DNA from: Blastobasis lacticolella
Taxonomy: Eukaryota > Arthropoda > Insecta > Lepidoptera > Blastobasidae
Assembly (NCBI GenBank): GCA_905147135.1
Contig: LR990055.1
Location: 1,984,001-2,048,000, forward strand
Direction of reading: 5' to 3'
Length of the DNA: 64,000 nt
The translations under genes and the position numbers were made by a program. Shown in pieces: positions 42,730-53,554 of this stretch. The notes under the pieces are model-generated. The model did no database searches. It saw nothing but the letters and a program-made list of their open reading frames with translations, and was not told the DNA's origin. How positions within the stretch are numbered: position 1 is the stretch's first letter; each line of letters begins with the position of its first letter.

Positions 42730-43285
42730 GTTACAATTAAAAGTTTTATTTGCTAGGGTAAGATTTTTTAAATATTGCAAGTATTATTTATGTTAAATAA
42801 ATCTCCTCGTTCTTTAAAGTTTAACTTAATTATTGTAGTACATACCTTAATATTGCCTTCAATATTTTGTATACAAACAGCACAAAGCATACAGTATTTT
42901 GTATATACAATATTGCATAATAACTACTTGTGTTTCACAAATTAAATACTGCCCTTTGCTAACTTCCTTTACAATATTTATTACATGACATAATGTCGTC
43001 ACCCCTGGCCAAGAGAACTTGAATGAGGGTCAGAAGACTCGAAACTAGTTCGAACAGAGATTTACATCTGTTCAATGTGGGACATGTTGTGGGTAAAGCG
43101 GCATGCCTTTGAAGATGGGATGGAACTAGTTGAACTGAGTTTATTGAGCAAACATGCTGGGAAAACGTTCGTGAGAAGGATTATAGAGTGGTAAGTTCGG
43201 TGTCTTCGAGTTAAGGATGTAAAAGTTATATTTAATAGAAATAGAAAGATATTTATTTTCTTAAGATGTCTAAGAAAATATTTAT
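42730..43285. other. Unassigned intronic DNA
   Basis: AT-rich, with no gene or recognised repeat. Confidence 0.4.
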
Positions 43286-43289
43286 TTTC

Positions 43290-43415
43290 TTATTTTAGAG
43301 GCGTTCAACGCATTGGTAGCACCTCTGGTGTTGCGAATGTCCATGGGCGGCGGTGACCAACTTTCATCAGATGGCCCGCATGCCTGTCTGTCTGCCGTAT
43401 TACATAAAAAGATAT
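43290..43415 (+). repeat. Repeat C, copy 5 (3' part)
   Basis: AGGCGTTCAACGCATTGGTA to ATTACATAAAAAGA, moderately diverged. Confidence 0.75.
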
Positions 43416-43734
43416 TTACACAGAAAAAACACAACAATAATAAAATAGTAGGTACAATGCCGCTAAATACGTGTGTGTTTTGGTGTATTTTGTGTGTGAA
43501 AGAGACCTTTCTCAGCATTTTATAAGGACTTTTGGAGAACTAAAAAATTTACTAAAAATGGATTCGCCCTACAGCTAAGTGAGATAGTTTTTCTCTTTTC
43601 CTTGAATGAAGAAAGGCAATGAGATCTCAATCCCTACACTGACTTTGTGAACCTTTTTTAAATGTTAATGTGACCCATTTTAGCCTTAAATATAGCAATA
43701 TTCATGAATCTCACTGCCGCCATGTAGCAATGAT
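43416..43734. other. Unassigned intronic DNA
   Basis: No gene or recognised repeat. Confidence 0.4.
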
Positions 43735-43968
43735 TATTTTTGAGTTATGTACATTAGTTGAACACTAACCAATGTTATTACGGTGAGGAAATATCATCGT
43801 GATGAAACCTACCCATTCACTACCATTCAGGCGACTGAATGTGCAGGTTGATCCAATCCGATCAGGTTCCCCTGATAGCAATCGCTCCACTATAATAGCT
43901 GACGTGCCAAACTCTGGATCATGGTCAAGGCGGACCCCGGGCGCTTGTGACACAACCGGGACATTATA
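43735..43968 (+). repeat. SINE-B, copy 10
   Basis: Plus-strand body from GTTATGTACATTAGTTGAAC to ACACAACCGGGACATTA. The head and final tail are missing, with an internal slip duplicating CATTCACTACCATTCAGG. Confidence 0.82.
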
Positions 43969-44104
43969 TTAGATAAACCCCGACAATGTTTACAAATGCT
44001 CAAATTTATTTTCTAAACTACAAAACTGATTTTAATTAAATAAAGCTAAGAACCAAAACATAGGCGTGTTTTTTTTCCACCAAAAGGAGTCCATTCCATC
44101 TAAC

Positions 44105-44510
44105 TCCAACTTTTCGGGATGTTCCTGTGGAAATTACCGACAACCTACAACTTCTTGAGGTTGAACTATCTACAAATCTCAACGTCGGCCAGTACATCGA
44201 ATCCGAAGCAAGGACTGCAGCAAATAAACTTGGTGTCCTCTCGAAGGTTAGGCGGTACTTCACTTCAAAGCAGTTGCTTCAGTTATATCAAGCACAAGTC
44301 CGATCCTGCATGGAGTACTGCTGTCACCTCTGGGATGGATCAGCCAAATATCAATATATATATGGCGGCTTTGGATTCGGTGGAAAAACGTGCAAAGAAG
44401 ATAATTTGTGACCCGCAGTTGATTAAAGCTAGGCTGCAGAGCCTCGACCATTGGCGTAGGGTTGCGAAAAAAAGAACTATCTCAATTAAAAAGGCTTTCA
44501 AATAGAAAAA
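44105..44510 (+). pseudogene. Reverse transcriptase C-terminal domain relic
   Basis: The first frame reads LEVELSTNLNVGQYIESEAR, TAANKLGVLSKVRRYFTSKQ and LLQLYQAQVRSCMEYCCHLWD. After a (TA)n slip near 44350-44362 the frame changes to AALDSVEKRAKKIICDPQLI, KARLQSLDHWRRVA. This is the thumb and connection part downstream of YADD in CR1/Jockey-superfamily RTs. The catalytic core is absent. A family F fragment follows directly (44492-44590). Confidence 0.85.
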
Positions 44511-44591
44511 ACCGCATTCAAATTCGTTCGGGAGCTGCGATGCTACGTACAGATACACAAAGCTTTTTCGTGAGGGGTTAAAAATAAGGCT

Positions 44592-45530
44592 CTACAATAA
44601 CATGTAATGAAGCAGAGATTTCATTTTGATTTCGCACAAACGTTCTATCAAAACGTTGGTATTTGCGCTCGAATAGAAACTAATCAACTGTTGCTAAAAT
44701 AAACAATTGGCCAGTTATTGGTCAAATAAGCCGGCTGATACAATTCCCACGCCTATACAGTTAGCCACGGAAGTTTGGGATTTCCCCCGAAAGTTTTCGA
44801 CTTTTCCGAACACGGAATCTTTGAGACAAACCGCTAACCCAGAATTCCTATTTAAATTTCTGAATTCGTTACGGATTCGGGATGGGTTGATCACTTCGAA
44901 TAATATGATTATGTCTTTTTTGGAATTGTATAAGCCGACCGGTACGGTTTTTGCGTGTAATTTATAAATCCTAATCAAAATTTTAATCGCTCAACGTTGA
45001 GTTTGTCTTTCCTATCAGTTCAGAGTTGTTAAATCGACTTATTTCAGCTTAACCCCGCTTTGTTCTAACGTAAGCAGATGTTGTGAGGTGGACTATACAG
45101 CGATAACTCTGAACAAACATCCTCTGTTTGAACAGTAGAAATGCGACTGGCGGTAGCCAGAGGCCTTCCTTTTACTTTCCCCGCCAATGTTGACATAGAG
45201 AAGTCATTTACCGCGACATAAAAAACATTAGGACAAATATTAATCTTGGGGCTCCATAACACAACGTTGTTTTCCTTTGATCTGGTATTTTTTCCCGTCA
45301 AGAATATAGACGCGGGGACCGGGACAGTTTTAGGAAGTTGTTTTCTGGACGGTGGACATTTGATTTCTTTTTGTGGAAATATTTTTTATACTTACGTAGA
45401 TAACGAGTAACTTTGTTACTATAAATTATAAATTAAATAAAGTATAATCTACACTATTATTATAAAGAGAAAATGTATGTATGTTTGTGAGTTTGTATGT
45501 AGGGAACAAGCCAAGTGCCTGGTCGACATT
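44592..45530. other. Unassigned intronic DNA
   Basis: No gene. The open frames on both strands at 44707-44978 overlap one another and show no domain; I regard them as chance. Confidence 0.4.
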
Positions 45531-45531
45531 A

Positions 45532-45720
45532 GTAATGAACTTAAGGCTGGCCTCTATTTAGGACGGCGTATAAGACCCGCCATCCAGCGGGGCAACGCGG
45601 CGAGCATTCTGGGCACATTTTTGAATTGCTGTTCCTAGGGCAAATTTTTTACCTTAATATGTAATTCTATGTAATGTTTAAGTAGTTAATCAATTCCATA
45701 AATATACATTGGTATGTTGG
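45532..45720 (+). pseudogene. Retroelement C-terminal relic, family G copy 2
   Basis: The frame GLYLGRRIRPAIQRGNAASI then LGTFLNCCS ends at a stop near 45637, with a roughly 80-bp tail. It shares its end with 42633 and 50691. Confidence 0.65.
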
Positions 45721-45724
45721 TTAT

Positions 45725-46030
45725 AATCACCGTAACTCAATCAGAAAAACAGTACAGGCACCACCGGCTAACTAGCGCTATGACAAATAAACAAAAACGT
45801 ACTTAAATGCTCAACCAATAACTACCTTGATAAAACTGATTTATATCGGGTTTATTTCTTAGAGACAATTTGCGCACTTTCCAAGCTGTTAACTTACCCA
45901 GTAGCAAATAACACGGCACGCAAGATGAAATATTGCAAAGAGGAAATGAGCGTTTCTCATCTGACCCGCATTCGCGCGGATGTATGCCTTTTGTGAGCTC
46001 TATATGACGCAGTGAATTTGTTTGCTGCGA
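45725..46030. other. Unassigned intronic DNA
   Basis: No gene or recognised repeat. Confidence 0.4.
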
Positions 46031-46034
46031 GTGT

Positions 46035-46195
46035 ATGTTGGAGCACCTCAGGGTTGCATTTTGGGGCCAATATCGTTTTGTACATCTCTATTTTTATCGC
46101 CATTGTTTTTATTATTATCACCCCAATTATATTTTCGGTGTGAAAATAAATTCCGTTTCTCAGATTTAAGATTTTTAGTCACTTGGCCAATTTTT
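46035..46195 (+). pseudogene. Reverse transcriptase relic (GAPQGCILGP motif)
   Basis: The frame YVGAPQGCILGPISFCTSLF is followed by about 30 more open codons. The GxPQGxxLGP block is the hallmark upstream of the YADD box. The rest has decayed. Confidence 0.45.
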
Positions 46196-46264
46196 TTCTA
46201 ACGTATGACTCAATCACGTCACGTTTCACACGTTTTCACCCAGTCTTAATCTCTTTAATTAAAA

Positions 46265-46512
46265 TAATCATTTTGGCGTTAATATTCCGATTCTGCTCTC
46301 GCGTGCCAGGGGTCCGCCTTGACCATGATCCTGTATTTGGCAGATCAGATAATTACAGTGGACCGACTGCCATCTGCCTCCGTAACCCTGCTACCAGGGG
46401 AACCTGACCAGAATGGATCAAGGTTACACATTGGATGTTGTCCCTCACCGTAATAGCTTCAGTTAGCTCAGAAAAGAGTCATAGCTGCAATGGGATTCTT
46501 ACGAGTCGGTTA
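46265..46512 (-). repeat. SINE-B, copy 11
   Basis: Minus-strand body, tail side GGCGTTAATATTCCGATTCT, with internal deletions toward the head (CACATTGGATGTTGTCCCTC). Confidence 0.82.
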
Positions 46513-46874
46513 CTTTAAACTCTCTTTACATTATAATCTCTTTTAATCTTCTTTTAATTAGATCTGCAGTTAATTAAAAATGACATTCCGTAACATTACT
46601 CCACGTTATAACGCACAACAACAAAGAATTCGGCTCATTCAGTGTTTCATTACCTCTTCCTCTGCTGCTGCTCATCTACCCGCATTTTCGCGAAAATATG
46701 CGATTCGTGTTCGCCATGACAGCGCGAATTTGTTTGCCCGAATCTGTCTAATGGGCCAGGGGGAAGTCAGTGCTATATAATGTCATACAGTACCCTCCCT
46801 TGCCGAGAATTTCGTATACAGGGCCAGTGAAATTAGCGAGATTTGGTAAGGTTTTTTTTTAATGATAATGACGC
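46513..46874. other. Unassigned intronic DNA
   Basis: A plus-strand frame at 46580-46780 has no motif I recognise. It is the flank into which the 46.9-50.1 kb element inserted. Confidence 0.4.
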
Positions 46875-46882
46875 TAATTGTT
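46875..46882. repeat. Candidate target-site duplication, left copy
   Basis: TAATTGTT here recurs at 50147-50154 immediately after the (TAAA)-type tail of the element. It is exact but only 8 bp and AT-rich. Confidence 0.6.
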
Positions 46883-49800
46883 TGGGGGTCGATGTTGCTC
46901 CACGTCCGTAGGAATTACCTTAGATAACCCTACACGTGGCCCCCGGGTGGTGCTAAGAGCGCAACAATTTTGGCAGCTGTACTGTTTCCGAACCTCACAG
47001 CTGTTCCTACTGCACAAAAATGCTTTCGAAAATGATCCCAAATGGCACTTCTAAGCGCCAATTTCAAAACAGCACTTATCAGTGCTTCCGACGAAAGGGC
47101 ACGCCTAAGAGCCCAAAGGTAAATGGCACTTCCCAGTGTCCAAAAACAAAAGACATAGGACCTTCAGTCCGTGTCTTACAACTTAATATTGAAGGCATTA
47201 GCAAAGCCAAAACGGACTGCTTGCACAAAATTCTGTGTGACAATGATGTTGATGTCGTTGCTCTGCAGGAAACTCACACAGCGGACGATTCCCAGCTAGC
47301 TAGAAGAGGTAACATACCAGGCTATGACCTTATTGCTGCTACATATCACGCTAAATACGGGACGGCAACTTATTTCCGATCGTCAATATCCCAGCAAGCT
47401 AAGGTGGTCACCAATAATACAGATCTGAAAAACATCGCCACCACAATTGTGCAAATCGGTGACACAACAATTTGCAATGTGTATAAGCCACCAAATGAGC
47501 AATGGCCCACTCCTCCCCTGCCTGACCTGGCACATCCATCTCTATACGTAGGAGATTTCAACAGCCACCATACTAGCTGGGGATACATGACGAATAATGC
47601 TAATGGTGAAGCCATAATTGAATGGGCAGATAAAGCTAACATCTTTCTTGCGGTTGACGGTAAGGGTAAAGGTACCTTCAAATCAGCTCGCTGGGGACGG
47701 GACTACAACCCCGACCTCGTTTTTGCAACGAGAGATACTCACAACGAGCCAATCCCCTTGCAGAGACGTGTACTATCCGATTTCCCACATAGTCAACATC
47801 GCCCAGTTCTGCTCACCATTGGCTTAAAGATCCCAATAATTGAATCGTACCCTGTGCCCCGGTGGAACTTCCAGAAGGCAGACTGGCCAGGCTACGCGTC
47901 TAAACTAGACAATTGCGTTAGATGGATTCCCCCGATAGCCGAAAACTATGAAAGGTTCCGAGACCTAATGCTGAGTGTTGCTAAGGGCTACGTTCCCCGG
48001 GGTTACAGAAAACTATACGTTCCGTGTTGGGGTGATGAAACGGAGAGACTTTGGAGGGAGTTTGCTAATACAGGTGACCGTGAGGTGGCCCACAGGCTAG
48101 TACGATCTTTAGATGACGCCCGTAGAGAGAAGTGGGAACATACAATGGATAGCATGAACTTTACCCATTCCAGCCGTAAAGCCTGGCATATCCTGAACAG
48201 ACTCACCTCCGGAACCACTTCGCAAAAAGGTAAACCCAAAGTCGATCCCAATGCCATTGCTCAGAGAATACACAAGCTGTCAAAGGCCCCTAGTCACAAA
48301 GTACACACACAAACAATCCGTAAAGAGCTTCAAAAACTTAAGGCCATGACAAACTCTGATGACACTTACAGTCGCCCTGTATCGTTAGACGAAGTAATAA
48401 TTGGTGTGAAACAAATATCAACCAACAAGGCTTGTGGTGAAGATAATATCTTCCCAGAATTTGTCAAGCACTGCGGTCCCCGGACACGGGAGTGGCTCGC
48501 AAAGTTTTACACCAACGTCATTGATACAGGGATAATACCACCACTGCTTAAAAAAGCCAAAATTATATCAATCCTTAAACCTGGGAAACCGGATGATCAG
48601 GCGGACAGCTACAGACCCATAGCACTTCTTAGTGTTATATACAAGCTCCTTGAACGCATAATATACAACCGCATCTGCAGCGCTATACATGCTTCTATCC
48701 CACAAGAGCAAGCGGGTTTCCGACCACACAGAAACTGTACTGATCAAGTACTGGCGCTGACAACTCACATTGAAAATGGATTTCACCAAAACCTGAAATC
48801 ATCCGCGGTATTCATTGACCTTACTGCCGCTTATGATACCGTTTGGCGCCAGGGCCTCCTATATAAGCTCCTGAAGGTAGTGCCCTCTCTTAAAATATAC
48901 AGGCTTCTCGAGAACGCACTCACCAACAGACCATTCCAGGTACATCTCGGTGATAACACTAGCAGTGTAAGAGTGCTTAACAATGGTCTTCCTCAGGGTT
49001 CAGTCTTGGCCCCATTACTGTTCAATCTTTATATCCACGATCTACCTAACACTGTTTGTGCGAAATTTGGATATGCGGATGATCTAGTCCTCGTTACACA
49101 GAGTGGAAGTATGGAGACTACAGAAGAAACACTGGAAAGAGATTTGGACATTATGGACAACTATTTCACTCGGTGGCGCCTATGCCCAAATGCCACAAAA
49201 ACTGAGGTCTCTTGCTTCCATCTCTCTAATAAATTGGCAAATAAAAAGCTGGCGGTGAGGTTTAGGGGCACTTTTCTGCAGCATAATTTTCATCCTAAGT
49301 ACCTGGGCGTGACCCTGGATAGAAGCCTAAATTTTAAACATCACATGAACAAGATCTCTGCAAAGTTGAAAACCCGTAACAGTGTTGTGCAAAAACTAAC
49401 AGGCACAACCTGGGGAGCCAGAGCATCTACGCTTCGAACCACTGCGCTATCGCTGGTCTATCCTGCGGCAGAGTACTGCGCTGCGGTCTGGCTAAACAGT
49501 GCCCACGTGTCAGCGGTTGATGTGCAACTAAACCACACAATGCGTTTAATCTCTGGATGCCTAAAGCCAACCCCAACATACTGGCTGCCTGTGCTTAGCC
49601 ACATAGCGCCTCCTCACTTACGCAGAGAGAAATGCCTCAGCCGAGAAGTGGAAAAAATGAAATCGAACCCGATGCTACCCATCCACCAGGACCTCGACAA
49701 TTTTAAAGTTTCCCGGCTGAAATCTCGTAAGCCTCCGGCGCTCCGATTTCACAGTGCAGCACCTAAGAAGGATCTCTCTGACGCTTGGACTGCTGAGTGG

Positions 49801-50146
49801 GCACTGAGTGCACCTGTCGATGTTCCCTTCAAGCTGAACGTAAAGCAGCACCCAGCAGGCTTTAAAGAGTCACGGCGCGTCTGGTGTCTGCTAAACCGAA
49901 TAAGAACAGGCGTCGGAAACTGTGCGTATCTATGGCACAAATGGGGTTGGTGCGAGGCAGCGGCATGCCAGTGCGGCTGCCCTGAGCAGTCAGTAAATCA
50001 CATTATATTTGAATGTCCGGATACCAAGTACAGCGGGCAAGCGGAAGATTTTCAGTCCCTTTCGGCCGAAGCTCTCGCCTACTTGACGAAATGTAAATTG
50101 AAAATTTAAGTAGCAGTAGGAACTTAAAAGCCATACGATAAATAAA
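46883..50146 (+). mobile_element. Apparently intact non-LTR retrotransposon, about 3.26 kb
   Basis: It runs from the left candidate duplication, through a roughly 137-bp leader, one long ORF, and a short (about 37-bp) 3' region ending GATAAATAAA. The tail is a short ATAA-type repeat rather than poly(A). No separate ORF1/gag is seen upstream, so the element is either a single-ORF lineage or is 5'-truncated just upstream of ORF2. It lies antisense to the channel gene, inside its intron. The APE endonuclease identifies the broad Jockey/CR1/I group; I do not assign the clade. Confidence 0.88.
47020..50109 (+). CDS. Endonuclease-reverse transcriptase polyprotein of a non-LTR retrotransposon
   Basis: A single uninterrupted ORF of 1029 codons. 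Residues 1-50 are a basic leader. The APE endonuclease (about 50-270) shows LQLNIEG, the catalytic ALQETH near 82, VGDFNSHHTSWG near 177-188 and a SQHRP block near 257 in place of the usual SDHxP. The RT (about 460-760) shows NKACGEDNI, YRPIALLSVIYKLLE, QAGFRPHRNCTDQV, FIDLTAAYDTVW near 600, GLPQGSVLAPLLF near 657 and FGYADDLVL near 686. KYLGVTLDRSLNFKHH follows, then the thumb, the TPTYWLPVLSHIAPPHLR block and a Cys/His C-terminus (CQCGCPEQSVNHIIFECP). In the family it nicks target DNA and reverse-transcribes element RNA onto it. All RT catalytic residues are in place, so it could be active or only recently silenced. The Met at 47020 is the first in frame; the true start could be slightly downstream (second Met at codon 5). 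Confidence 0.95.
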   Translation: MLSKMIPNGTSKRQFQNSTYQCFRRKGTPKSPKVNGTSQCPKTKDIGPSVRVLQLNIEGISKAKTDCLHKILCDNDVDVVALQETHTADDSQLARRGNIPGYDLIAATYHAKYGTATYFRSSISQQAKVVTNNTDLKNIATTIVQIGDTTICNVYKPPNEQWPTPPLPDLAHPSLYVGDFNSHHTSWGYMTNNANGEAIIEWADKANIFLAVDGKGKGTFKSARWGRDYNPDLVFATRDTHNEPIPLQRRVLSDFPHSQHRPVLLTIGLKIPIIESYPVPRWNFQKADWPGYASKLDNCVRWIPPIAENYERFRDLMLSVAKGYVPRGYRKLYVPCWGDETERLWREFANTGDREVAHRLVRSLDDARREKWEHTMDSMNFTHSSRKAWHILNRLTSGTTSQKGKPKVDPNAIAQRIHKLSKAPSHKVHTQTIRKELQKLKAMTNSDDTYSRPVSLDEVIIGVKQISTNKACGEDNIFPEFVKHCGPRTREWLAKFYTNVIDTGIIPPLLKKAKIISILKPGKPDDQADSYRPIALLSVIYKLLERIIYNRICSAIHASIPQEQAGFRPHRNCTDQVLALTTHIENGFHQNLKSSAVFIDLTAAYDTVWRQGLLYKLLKVVPSLKIYRLLENALTNRPFQVHLGDNTSSVRVLNNGLPQGSVLAPLLFNLYIHDLPNTVCAKFGYADDLVLVTQSGSMETTEETLERDLDIMDNYFTRWRLCPNATKTEVSCFHLSNKLANKKLAVRFRGTFLQHNFHPKYLGVTLDRSLNFKHHMNKISAKLKTRNSVVQKLTGTTWGARASTLRTTALSLVYPAAEYCAAVWLNSAHVSAVDVQLNHTMRLISGCLKPTPTYWLPVLSHIAPPHLRREKCLSREVEKMKSNPMLPIHQDLDNFKVSRLKSRKPPALRFHSAAPKKDLSDAWTAEWALSAPVDVPFKLNVKQHPAGFKESRRVWCLLNRIRTGVGNCAYLWHKWGWCEAAACQCGCPEQSVNHIIFECPDTKYSGQAEDFQSLSAEALAYLTKCKLKI

Positions 50147-50154
50147 TAATTGTT
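50147..50154. repeat. Candidate target-site duplication, right copy
   Basis: TAATTGTT, matching 46875-46882. Confidence 0.6.
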
Positions 50155-50690
50155 CAAGGGAGACGCTAATTTGCATCGTTACCATTATACCAAACAAAGT
50201 TACATGGGCAATATGACAATATATTATGAACATAATAAAACATAGCAAAATAAATGAAGGCGGAGGCTATAACGCCTGAGAATTTACACAAGTAAATCGA
50301 TTACAAATCCGCAATAGGCAATAAAATAATACAATGCAAGTTTATGCTGAACTCTGTGTCTGGCCAAAGATCGATAGTACATGTCCAGTCTCTCAATTAG
50401 ACTTATATATTATCGATCTAAAATGTCATATCTATTCTCATTCCTGGTCTCCTGAATTTAAGACACAATACTTATAAAATTCATTACATAATTAGTTAAG
50501 TAAGTTTCCCATAAATAGTACTTAATGTGGTAAAAGAGCAACAATCGTTCAGAAATATCAATTATTCGTTCTGTGATTCGGCAAAATGTTTATGAAACTA
50601 TTTATAATATTTGTTATTATTAATTTCGATTGTTTTAAAATATGTCTAACTTTAGATAACAATTAAAAATACGATCAAAAGACTAGCCAA
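50155..50690. other. Unassigned intronic DNA
   Basis: AT-rich, with no gene or recognised repeat. Confidence 0.4.
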
Positions 50691-50870
50691 TACCTTGGCC
50701 GAAGGATTAGTTTCGCGATACAGCGAGGCAATGCGGCCAGTCTTTTGGGAACAATTCCTTCTACAAGGGACTTGGGACAAGATTTTTATTTATCAATATT
50801 TTAAATTTTTACCCTGTAATTAGTATTATTTAATTTATATCTGTCATATAAATATTTATTTTGAATAAAT
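50691..50870 (+). pseudogene. Retroelement C-terminal relic, family G copy 3 (best preserved)
   Basis: A clean frame of 37 codons, YLGRRISFAIQRGNAASLLG then TIPSTRDLGQDFYLSIF, ends at a stop at 50802-50804 with a short AT-rich tail ending TGAATAAATAA. The same end is seen at 42633 and 45532, so this is one family's C-terminus and 3' end. The RT itself is absent. Confidence 0.75.
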
Positions 50871-50874
50871 AACC

Positions 50875-52650
50875 TTTGTACAGGGTGTAAAAAGACCGCT
50901 AGCTTTAATTGAAACCTCATATTCTACCCATGAAACTGAACAACTTTCACCAAGAAACATACCCGCGGAAACTTAAAAATAAATAAAAATATCGTCTCAC
51001 CCTGTGTTCTGCGTTGGGGCGTAATGTTGGCATATACTGAACTACCCTCTTAATGTGTTTATGGGGATTGATGTGGGATGAATATCTCTATCAATCTATT
51101 CAAATGGCTATTACTCTACGCAGCTTGACAACACTGTCATATGATACTATCAGCGCCTATCCGATTATGTTTACTACAGAAGAATTAAACTCAGAAGTAT
51201 GGAGTTCTAGTTTGTGTATTGAATAAAAACATAGTTCATATATTGAACAGCTGTTGTTTAGTTTATGACCACCAAAATAATAAGAAACCAGATGCAACGT
51301 TTCACGGAGAACCTCCGAATAGTTCAATTATTATATATAGAATGGTATGTGCTTCATGCTGAGGCAACACCAACCAAAAATGTCAAGTTTGACAGTTTAT
51401 TGTTTAATGATTGACAATCGATTAGATTCATGATTTCATCAATTTACAAACAGCAGTAAAACAATTGCAAGTATCGGATCAGCTGTTAAAATATTACACA
51501 GGTCATCGTCAAATATCAGAGAAGTTATTTGTTATACTCGTATTACACTAACAGTAACTACTTGTTATAATCGAAAAAATTTAGTTGTTGCTATATAATT
51601 TCACTGCGATGAGTTTATAATAGCACGAGCTGTTGCCTTTAGCAGCATTGTTTCAAATAAAGCGTTTGGGTCTTGATGGTAAGCTGGTAACTATTGCCAT
51701 AGTTTCCACGTTTGGTTGATGAAAAACGGCTTTGATTTAGATCCGAATGTTGAAAATGTACTATAGAAAAAGCTGCTGTTCATATTTCTATAGTTTACAA
51801 TATGGCGAGCCGGCACGGTCATGGCCTGTCATCACCATACAAATTGAATCATAGGGCCGGTCCTCGTAGTTTCTTTCGTCATTGGTATTGTAGACGTCAT
51901 ATAAAGACCTACAAGGATATTTTGACACGTGGCCGAAAACATGAAAAGGTCATTAAATTGTCACAAACTTGTCTGCAGCGTCGCTGTTGTTGACATTGAC
52001 ATGACAATTCAAAATGGCGCCACTTAGTTCCAGTATTGGCCACCGGATCAAGTAAGCTTGTGGCACTCTAATATGAGGACCACCCACTCCGAATTGATAT
52101 GAAACGTTATTGTGGCCTTTTTAGACCCCCTGAAGTAACGCCGCCATCTTTTAAACCGTCACTTTTGACAGACATTGATCCTTATCCAATTGCCAAAAGA
52201 TCCTTCTAAGATAAAAAAGAAATTGCCAGTCTATGAAGGTAGCTAACTTTCCAATATTTTTGCTTGTAGGCCTGTAGGACATTTAAGACATATAAATATA
52301 AGACATTCTAGTCTATGCGTCATCTTTTATGATATTTTATGGCCACTACGCAAGGTGAACTATATATAATGCCCTAGTTCGTTTTCATTTCCAGACTAAT
52401 TAATTAACCAAGCAAATTATTATCTTACGAAGGCCAAAATTTTTATAACCAGCACTAAATAATAAAATGTTAATCTTATGACATCAGAAAAGTAAATTAT
52501 CTACTAACATAGTATAGTCAATTTTGTTCATTTACTTACCAACAAATTATGGAATAATTATTCTGAAATAAATAATTTGAATTGAATTGAACTAACCCCT
52601 CGGGTCATTAGGTATTGCCTTTATATTTTGTTTCGTTGTAGTGCCTTAAC
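50875..52650. other. Mostly unassigned intronic DNA
   Basis: No supported gene. A block at about 51985-52090 (CAAAATGGCGCCACTTAGTT, CCACCGGATCAAG, TTGTGGCACTCTAA) resembles segments at 53765-53850 and 60440-60525 and may be a small repeat family (H). Confidence 0.4.
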
Positions 52651-52654
52651 CATC

Positions 52655-52790
52655 AAGTTTGCCGCCTAGCAACAATGCTTGCATTATTTTGATTCAGTTT
52701 AAAGGATAGGTCGAGGTGTGTATGTAATAAAATCTAAGTGCACAAATTCTGAATGTTCGGGCTGTCTGTTCATTTGTCACTTAGTGGTTT
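52655..52790 (+). repeat. Repeat E fragment
   Basis: GCCGCCTAGCAACAATGCTTGC through TTTAAAGGATAGGT, then a distant end TCGGGCTGTCTGTTCATTTG. Confidence 0.55.
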
Positions 52791-52794
52791 TAAA

Positions 52795-53445
52795 GTTTAT
52801 TGTTTTCCTCATAAATATTTTCTTGATTCCTAAATCACTAAATATCGTCTAATCAGTCAAATCTGACGAGTGGTCTTGGACCGGTATCTGATACCTAGGC
52901 TTCTATTTTACCGGCAAGCACCCATACCTTTGTTTGTATAAAAATCTCGCTATGAAAGTAATAAAGCCAATGCGGTTTACAGGTACGATCATACCATTAC
53001 ACAATTTCTGATTTTTTACACGAAATTTAAAGTTGAGGAAAAATATCGCGAGGAAAGGATGGCAGTCGGTGGCAAAAGAAGTTAAACTAAATTTAAACTT
53101 CATTTAACCTAAAAAATTACCCGTAAACTCTCAAGGTGCCCTAAATATTTCACAACCAGCATGTCGCCTAAACATCCACTTAAAAGTTAGCCGCCAGTTT
53201 AAGTCTCCGTGTCTTAACAGCGCTGAAGGGTAATTACGTGCTTAACGTGTCGTAAAAAACATCTGCTGGGCCTCTGGGAAAGCCTTTTTTTCCACCGTTA
53301 ACCCCGTTCCCGAGTTAAGCATTATGACGATCGTTATGCCTAAAAAAGCGCCAGATTATGGCCGAACCGTCAACTGGGTGGGTTTATGCTAAGTCTGATG
53401 TATGATACGCTTGCATTTAGACTCCTGGGATTCCCCGGCGACAGA
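52795..53445. other. Unassigned intronic DNA
   Basis: No gene or recognised repeat. Confidence 0.4.
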
Positions 53446-53448
53446 TAA

Positions 53449-53554
53449 AATGTTGCTTTGGAATCTTGTCATTCGTTAAAGGAAGAAAATTATGTCGTAC
53501 TAATGTTGCTTTGGAATCTTGTCATTCGTTAAAGGAAGAAAATTATGTCGTACT
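53449..53554 (+). repeat. Perfect 53-bp tandem duplication
   Basis: Units 53449-53501 and 53502-53554 are identical (starting AATGTTGCTTTGGAATCTTG). No third copy is present. It is recent and could equally be an assembly slip. Confidence 0.92.
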
